64,000 nt of DNA from Collinsella sp. (GTDB lineage Bacteria; Actinomycetota; Coriobacteriia; Coriobacteriales; Coriobacteriaceae): the NCBI GenBank assembly GCA_018373675.1, contig JAHAGQ010000003.1:1-64000 (forward strand). The letters run 5' to 3'. Below the pieces are notes generated by a model that had not been told where the DNA came from, did no database searches, and saw only the letters and a list, made by a program, of their open reading frames with translations. Made by a program: the position numbers and the translations under genes. Positions 59,788 through 64,000 of the stretch are shown here, in pieces (position 1 is the first letter of the stretch; every line of letters begins with the position of its first letter).

Positions 59788-59796
59788 AGACGGCTC

Positions 59797-60306
59797 CTAG
59801 TCGTGGGCATGGTTGGTGATAGGGCCGACGTGGACTAGCTTTGGGTCCTCACCGCGCTCGAGCGCCAGATCGCGCAGGATGGCGTCCTCGCGGGCCTCCA
59901 TGACCTCGGCCTCGTCGTCCTCGATATGGTCATAGCCCAGCAGGTGCAGCATGCCGTGTACGAGCATCAGACGACACTCGTCAGCGGGGCTATTGCCAAA
60001 ACCGGGGGCCTGACGGGCAATAACCTGCGGGGCCAAGATGATATCGCCGAGCTCGAGCGTCTCGTCGGCGGGAATATCCTCGTCAAAGGCCGAGTCGCAT
60101 TCAAACGAGAGCACATCGGTGGTGCGGTCGATACCGCGCCACTCGTGGTTGAGCTCGTGCATCTCGTCCTCGTCGACATACGAAAGGGAAATCTCGACTT
60201 CACGCTCAACGCCCTCGGCGGCAAGCACGACCTCGCAGATGTGCTCCACCTCCTGCGCGTCGAGCAGCGTATCGAGCTCGGCATCGTTGCTGATCAATAC
60301 ACTCAA
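59797..60306 (-). CDS. ybeY: Endoribonuclease YbeY
   Basis: 169 residues. The zinc motif HGMLHLLGYDH (about 113-123, H3XH5XH type) and DRTTDVLSFE (about 60-69) identify the 16S rRNA 3'-end maturation and quality-control endonuclease. The start appears to be TTG 60306, which overlaps the phoH stop (TTGA) and has AAAGGAG six bases upstream; a rare start but the only one that keeps the conserved N-terminal strand. Confidence 0.93.
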   Translation of the reverse strand: MSVLISNDAELDTLLDAQEVEHICEVVLAAEGVEREVEISLSYVDEDEMHELNHEWRGIDRTTDVLSFECDSAFDEDIPADETLELGDIILAPQVIARQAPGFGNSPADECRLMLVHGMLHLLGYDHIEDDEAEVMEAREDAILRDLALERGEDPKLVHVGPITNHAHD

Positions 60307-61289
60307 CGGGACTCCTTTCGGTCGCGCGGGCGCTGCTCGCGCACGTCATCATAAGCATCATATGCCTCGACGATACGCCCCACCAGGGCATGGCGCACCA
60401 CGTCGGCGCGCTCGAGGTGCGAAAATGCGACATCGTCGACACGACCCAAAATCTGCTCAACGTCGGCAAGACCGCCGCGACGACCCACCAGGTCACGCTG
60501 GCTCAGGTCGCCGGTAATCACGAACTTGGAGTTGAACCCAAGGCGTGTCAGGAACATCTTCATCTGCTCGGGCGTGGTATTTTGCGCCTCGTCGAGCACC
60601 ACGAAGGCATCGCTCAGCGTGCGGCCGCGCATGTAGGCAAGCGGGGCGATCTCGATCACGCCGCGCTCCATAAGCTCATCGGTGCGCTCGCGATCCATCA
60701 TGTCAAAAAGGGCGTCGTAGAGCGGACGCATGTAGGGATCGATCTTTTCCTCGAGGGTGCCGGGCAAAAAGCCCAGATTCTCCCCCGCCTCGACAACCGG
60801 ACGCGTCAAGATCAGACGGCCCACCTCGTGGCGCTTGAGCGCGGCAACGGCGAGCGCCATGGCCAGATAGGTCTTACCGGTACCGGCAGGACCCAGGCCA
60901 AACGTGATGGTATGCGAGCGGATGGCATCCACATAGCGCTTTTGCCCGAGCGTCTTGGGACGAATGACGCGGCCGCGATACGAAAGCAGCACGTCATCGC
61001 GAAGCGACGTAGCCTCGTGCTCACCGTCGCGCAAGACGGCCAGGCAGCGAGAGACATCGTCGGTGGACGGCGTGCGCCCGGCGGCCGCCTCGCGAAAAGC
61101 GTGCTCGAAAAAGCGCGCCACGAGTTCGACCTCGTCCGGGTCGCCGCTCACGGAGATGCTATCGCCACGGGCAACCACATGGGCGCGAACCAAGTTCTCG
61201 AGCGCACGAAGGACGCCGTCGCCGGCGCCCAAAACGCGCGAGGGATCAATCCCCTCGGGAACGGTAAGTCTAATCTTCGAGGCTTCCAT
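60303..61289 (-). CDS. phoH: PhoH-family ATPase (YbeZ)
   Basis: 328 residues. The RecA-like ATPase domain has Walker A GLGPAGTGKTYLAMALA (around 131-147), RPVVEAGENLGFLPG and Walker B FVVLDEAQNTTPEQ (around 230), followed by GDLSQRDL. An N-terminal KH-like region precedes it. It works with YbeY in RNA processing. ATG 61289 has GGGAGG upstream; the longer frame to 61394 lies inside mtaB. It overlaps mtaB by 20 bases and ybeY by four. Confidence 0.92.
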   Translation of the reverse strand: MEASKIRLTVPEGIDPSRVLGAGDGVLRALENLVRAHVVARGDSISVSGDPDEVELVARFFEHAFREAAAGRTPSTDDVSRCLAVLRDGEHEATSLRDDVLLSYRGRVIRPKTLGQKRYVDAIRSHTITFGLGPAGTGKTYLAMALAVAALKRHEVGRLILTRPVVEAGENLGFLPGTLEEKIDPYMRPLYDALFDMMDRERTDELMERGVIEIAPLAYMRGRTLSDAFVVLDEAQNTTPEQMKMFLTRLGFNSKFVITGDLSQRDLVGRRGGLADVEQILGRVDDVAFSHLERADVVRHALVGRIVEAYDAYDDVREQRPRDRKESR

Positions 61290-62562
61290 GAACCTCCCTG
61301 CGTGCATGGACCAAGCCGGAATCATCGACTCCGATGATAGCAACATCGAGCAGGCACGGGGCTGTAAGTCCACAGGTATCGTCAAGACGGGCATGATGGA
61401 ACGAGCCGAGCGTCAGGTTGTCACCATACTCGAGCACGGCACGCTCGACCGTGCCCACGCGACGACGAGCGTCGGCAATAGCGAGCTCCTGTGCGGCGGC
61501 CCGCATACGGCGGCTGCGCTCGGCCATAACCTCGGGTGGCACCTGGTCGGGCATGTCGGCAGCAAGGGTACCGGGACGCTTGCTGTAGCGGAACACGTGC
61601 ATACACGAGAAACCCACACGGCGGCACAGCGCCAGCGATTCCTCGAACTCCTCGTCCGTCTCACCAGGAAAACCGACGATGACATCGCACGAAAGGGACG
61701 CCTGGGGCAAGATGGCACGAATCATACGCACCGTGTCCTCAAAGGCCTCGGCGCTATAGGGACGGCCCATGCGATGCAGGGTCGCCGTGCAGCCGGACTG
61801 CACGGGCAGGTGCAAAAACGGGGCGATACGCTGCGGGTAGCGCGCCATAACCTTAAGCAGGCGCTCGGAGATATCCATGGGCTCGACCGAGGAAATGCGC
61901 ACATGCGGAATAGACGTGCGCTCCATGATGGCCTCGAGCAGCTCATCGATTTCGACGTGCTCGTCGGTCGCGCTCTTGCCATCGTAGGCACCCAGGTTCA
62001 CACCGGTCAGCACCACCTCGGGCACGCCGGCCTCCTGGGCCTCGCGAACTTGCTCGAGCACGGACTCGACGGGCACGGAGCGCTCGGGGCCGCGCGCCTT
62101 CCACACAATGCAATAGGTGCAGCGATGGTTGCAGCCATCCTGAATCTTCACGCCCAGGCGAGAGCGACCGAGCGCATCGACCACCTCGCCATCGCTGCAG
62201 GCGGGAACGCTATCGGACTCAACACCCAGCACCTCGCAAACACGTTCGGCGACATCTATCTTGGACGGCTCGGCAATCACGCGATCCGAAAGCTCCGACA
62301 GCTCCTCGGGATGCAAATTGACCACGCATCCGGTCACGACCACATAGGGCTCGTTTGGATGGGCCAGCGCATGACGGACGGCCTTACGGGTCTTAGCCTC
62401 GGCCTCGCCCGTAACGGCACAAGTGTTAATGACGATCAGATCGGCATCCTGGGGCTCCACAATAGCAAAGCCCAAGCGCATAAGATCGGCAGTGATACGG
62501 TCAGACTCAACCCGGTTGACACGGCAGCCGAGGTTGACGACGGAAATATGGGGTGCGAGCAC
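61270..62562 (-). CDS. mtaB: tRNA (N6-threonylcarbamoyladenosine37-C2) methylthiotransferase
   Basis: 430 residues. UPF0004 domain with VVNLGCRVNRVESDRITADL (residues 8-27), NTCAVTGEAEAKTRKAVR and VTGCVV; radical SAM motif CNHRCTYC near 140-147; GVNLGAYDG; a C-terminal TRAM-like end. The NLGCRVN start and position between dnaJ and phoH are typical of MtaB (ms2t6A37) rather than MiaB or RimO. Confidence 0.92.
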   Translation of the reverse strand: MLAPHISVVNLGCRVNRVESDRITADLMRLGFAIVEPQDADLIVINTCAVTGEAEAKTRKAVRHALAHPNEPYVVVTGCVVNLHPEELSELSDRVIAEPSKIDVAERVCEVLGVESDSVPACSDGEVVDALGRSRLGVKIQDGCNHRCTYCIVWKARGPERSVPVESVLEQVREAQEAGVPEVVLTGVNLGAYDGKSATDEHVEIDELLEAIMERTSIPHVRISSVEPMDISERLLKVMARYPQRIAPFLHLPVQSGCTATLHRMGRPYSAEAFEDTVRMIRAILPQASLSCDVIVGFPGETDEEFEESLALCRRVGFSCMHVFRYSKRPGTLAADMPDQVPPEVMAERSRRMRAAAQELAIADARRRVGTVERAVLEYGDNLTLGSFHHARLDDTCGLTAPCLLDVAIIGVDDSGLVHARREVHGSLED

Positions 62563-62571
62563 GCGGGCTCC

Positions 62572-63720
62572 TTAATCGAGGATATCGTCGAGGGCACTCT
62601 TGATACGGTCGGTCACCGACTTCTTACCAGAAGCGACGTCATCGCCCATCTCATCGGCAAAAGCACGAAGCAGCTCGCGCTGCTTATTGGAAAGATTGGT
62701 GGGAACGACCACGCGCAGTTGCACGATCAGGCGGCCACGCGAACCGCCACCGCCAATGCGCGGCATGCCGTAATTATTGACGCTCACGGTGTCGCCGTAC
62801 TGGGCGCCGGCGGGAACCGTCACCTTAACGACCTCGTCGGGCATAATGCCCTCGACCTCAATCTCGCAGCCGAGCGCAGCCTGCGCAATCGAGATATCGC
62901 TCACCAGGTACAGGTCATCACCGTTGCGCTTAAAGCGCTCATGGTCGGCGACGCGCACGTTGACAATCAGGTCGCCCGAAGGCTCGCCGCGAAGACCGGC
63001 CTCGCCAAAGCCGCTCACACGAAGCTGGCGACCGGTCGAAACGCCGGCGGGAATATCGATGTCGATCTTTTCGTGCGAAGGCGTGCGGCCTTGACCGTCG
63101 CAGGTCTCGCAGGGATGATCGATAACCGTGCCCTCGCCATGGCAGTCGGGGCAAGGCGAGGAAGACTGAACCTGGCCCAAAAACGATCGCTGAACCGTCG
63201 TGACGTAGCCCGTACCGTGGCAGCGGCCGCACTGCTTTTCCTGTGCGCCCTCTGCCCTACCGGTGCCATTGCAGTCCTCGCAAGGAGCAAGGCGGTCATA
63301 GCTGATTGTCTTTTTGCAGCCGAGCGCCGCCTCCTCGAGCGTCACCGAAAGCGAGATGGCCATATCACGTCCGCGACGACGCTCACGACGGCTGCGGGCG
63401 CCACCGCCGGCACCGCCGCCAAAGAACGACGAGAACAAGTCGTCCATGCCCATGCCACCAAAGATATCGTTGATATCGACGTAGCCGGAGCCACCGGGGC
63501 CGTCGGCAGTGCCGTAACGGTCGTAGTTAGCACGCTTCTGCTCATCGGAAAGAACGGAATATGCCTCGTTGAGCTCTTTGAACTTAGCCTCGGCCTCGGG
63601 GTCGTCCGAAACGTCCGGGTGTACGGTACGGGCCTTCTTTAGAAACGCGCGCTTAATCGTCCGCGCGTCGGCATCCTTGTCGACGCCAAGCACCTCGTAG
63701 TAATCCCTATTTTCCGACAC
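62572..63720 (-). CDS. dnaJ: Chaperone DnaJ
   Basis: 382 residues. J domain (5-70) with HPD (34-36 region, TVHPDVSDD), a Gly-rich segment with FFGGGAGGGARSRR, a four-repeat zinc-binding region (CEDCNGTG, CGRCHGTG, CPDCHGEG, CETCDGQG) and the C-terminal peptide-binding domain. It stimulates DnaK. The start is GTG 63720 with GGAAGGA upstream; a longer frame to 63786 adds a non-conserved leader. No hrcA-grpE-dnaK is adjacent; it leads the dnaJ-mtaB-phoH-ybeY-dgkA-era-recO cluster. Confidence 0.95.
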   Translation of the reverse strand: MSENRDYYEVLGVDKDADARTIKRAFLKKARTVHPDVSDDPEAEAKFKELNEAYSVLSDEQKRANYDRYGTADGPGGSGYVDINDIFGGMGMDDLFSSFFGGGAGGGARSRRERRRGRDMAISLSVTLEEAALGCKKTISYDRLAPCEDCNGTGRAEGAQEKQCGRCHGTGYVTTVQRSFLGQVQSSSPCPDCHGEGTVIDHPCETCDGQGRTPSHEKIDIDIPAGVSTGRQLRVSGFGEAGLRGEPSGDLIVNVRVADHERFKRNGDDLYLVSDISIAQAALGCEIEVEGIMPDEVVKVTVPAGAQYGDTVSVNNYGMPRIGGGGSRGRLIVQLRVVVPTNLSNKQRELLRAFADEMGDDVASGKKSVTDRIKSALDDILD

Positions 63721-63801
63721 GACCGAATCCTTCCGACTTTCATTATTGTCACAGTGCGTCCTATACCCAAGCTGGGCCGGCCGCAAACAGAGGGTTTGAT
63801 G

Positions 63802-64000
63802 TTATTGCATTGCGTAGGGCGAAAGCATGGCACGTTGCGAGCAGCTCGCAAACCAAACCGACACGAGCGCAAACATAAATCCGTTGGCAAAACCGTTGGC
63901 AAACTGCATCGCGCCGCGCTTCCACCACAGCAGGCTGCGGTGCAGCACGCCGTCCGAGAGCACCATGAACAGGCCCATGGCAAACGGAATAAAGCACATC
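63802..64000 (-). CDS. C-terminal part of a membrane protein (cut by window edge)
   Basis: About 66 codons read before the window ends: two hydrophobic segments (CFIPFAMGLFMVLSDGV and GFANGFMFALVSVWFAS) separated by a basic loop WWKRGA, and a short tail. The gene continues to the right, so neither its start nor its family can be seen. It lies upstream of dnaJ on the same strand, with about 80 bases between. Confidence 0.6.
   Translation of the reverse strand, partial: MCFIPFAMGLFMVLSDGVLHRSLLWWKRGAMQFANGFANGFMFALVSVWFASCSQRAMLSPYAMQ

Noticed and set aside
60955..63642. Plus-strand open frame of nearly 900 codons opposite phoH, mtaB and dnaJ
   Set aside because: Same reason; the minus-strand products have full catalytic motifs, while this translation is low-complexity.

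Overview
The window reads as a high-GC (about 60 percent) chromosome segment from an actinomycetotal bacterium. Two things point to the class Coriobacteriia, probably a Collinsella-like gut anaerobe. First, it carries the actinobacterial trio of CDP-alcohol phosphatidyltransferase, GarA/OdhI-type FHA protein and FtsR-type MerR regulator (24.9-27.0 kb). Second, much of the rest keeps a gene order familiar from Bacillota (rpsO-pnp-rnj-ftsK-rodZ-rimO-pgsA-cinA-recA-recX-rny-spoVS-miaB-miaA-hflX), including SpoVS and RNases J and Y. The taxonomic call is an inference from gene content; no rRNA gene is present.

Layout. 0.3-17.7 kb, plus strand: a tRNA-Ala, then a nearly gapless housekeeping run of an ABC-F ATPase, a small membrane protein, a site-2-type protease, scpA-scpB, a pseudouridine synthase, cmk, plsC, ispH, a PDZ/radical-SAM/DUF512 protein, der, plsY, gpsA, rpe, a cysteine desulfurase, a Nif3-family protein, a coiled-coil zinc-ribbon protein and coaBC, closed by a tRNA-Pro. 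17.7-24.8 kb: an accessory region beside the tRNA-Pro with lower coding density and more AT-rich stretches. It holds decayed genes (a DUF6273 domain, a DnaQ-like exonuclease, a clipped ribbon-helix-helix antitoxin, a broken lantibiotic-immunity permease), a small secreted protein followed by a small membrane protein, and a fused permease-ATPase ABC transporter behind a tandem 14-bp repeat. No integrase, transposase or duplicated tRNA end was found.

24.9-36.3 kb: mixed strands. The pgsA-like gene, FHA protein, ftsR, apt, an NlpC/P60 hydrolase, degV facing a DUF1836 regulator, trxB, an MGDG-synthase-type glycosyltransferase, dut-nrdR, and a divergent lexA / LysM (YneA-like) pair with three LexA-type boxes. 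36.3-64 kb: almost entirely minus strand, covering tRNA modification (miaA, miaB, mtaB; RimO for ribosomal protein S12), recombination (recA, recX, recO), RNA decay (rny, rnj, pnp, ybeY), division and shape (ftsK, rodZ), lipids (pgsA, dgkA), ribosome assembly (era, hflX, rpsO), dnaJ, and an N-terminally cut membrane protein at the window end.

Most unusual points: two hairpin elements at 33 kb that share an almost identical core but have unrelated, self-complementary arms; a GHKL-type ATPase between rny and spoVS, where Bacillus has ymdB; a GarA-like protein that keeps only one of the two usual N-terminal phospho-threonines; an RG-rich disordered linker in the RodZ-like protein; and the tRNA-Pro-flanking accessory region. 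All functional calls come from reading motifs and gene order; no database search was run.
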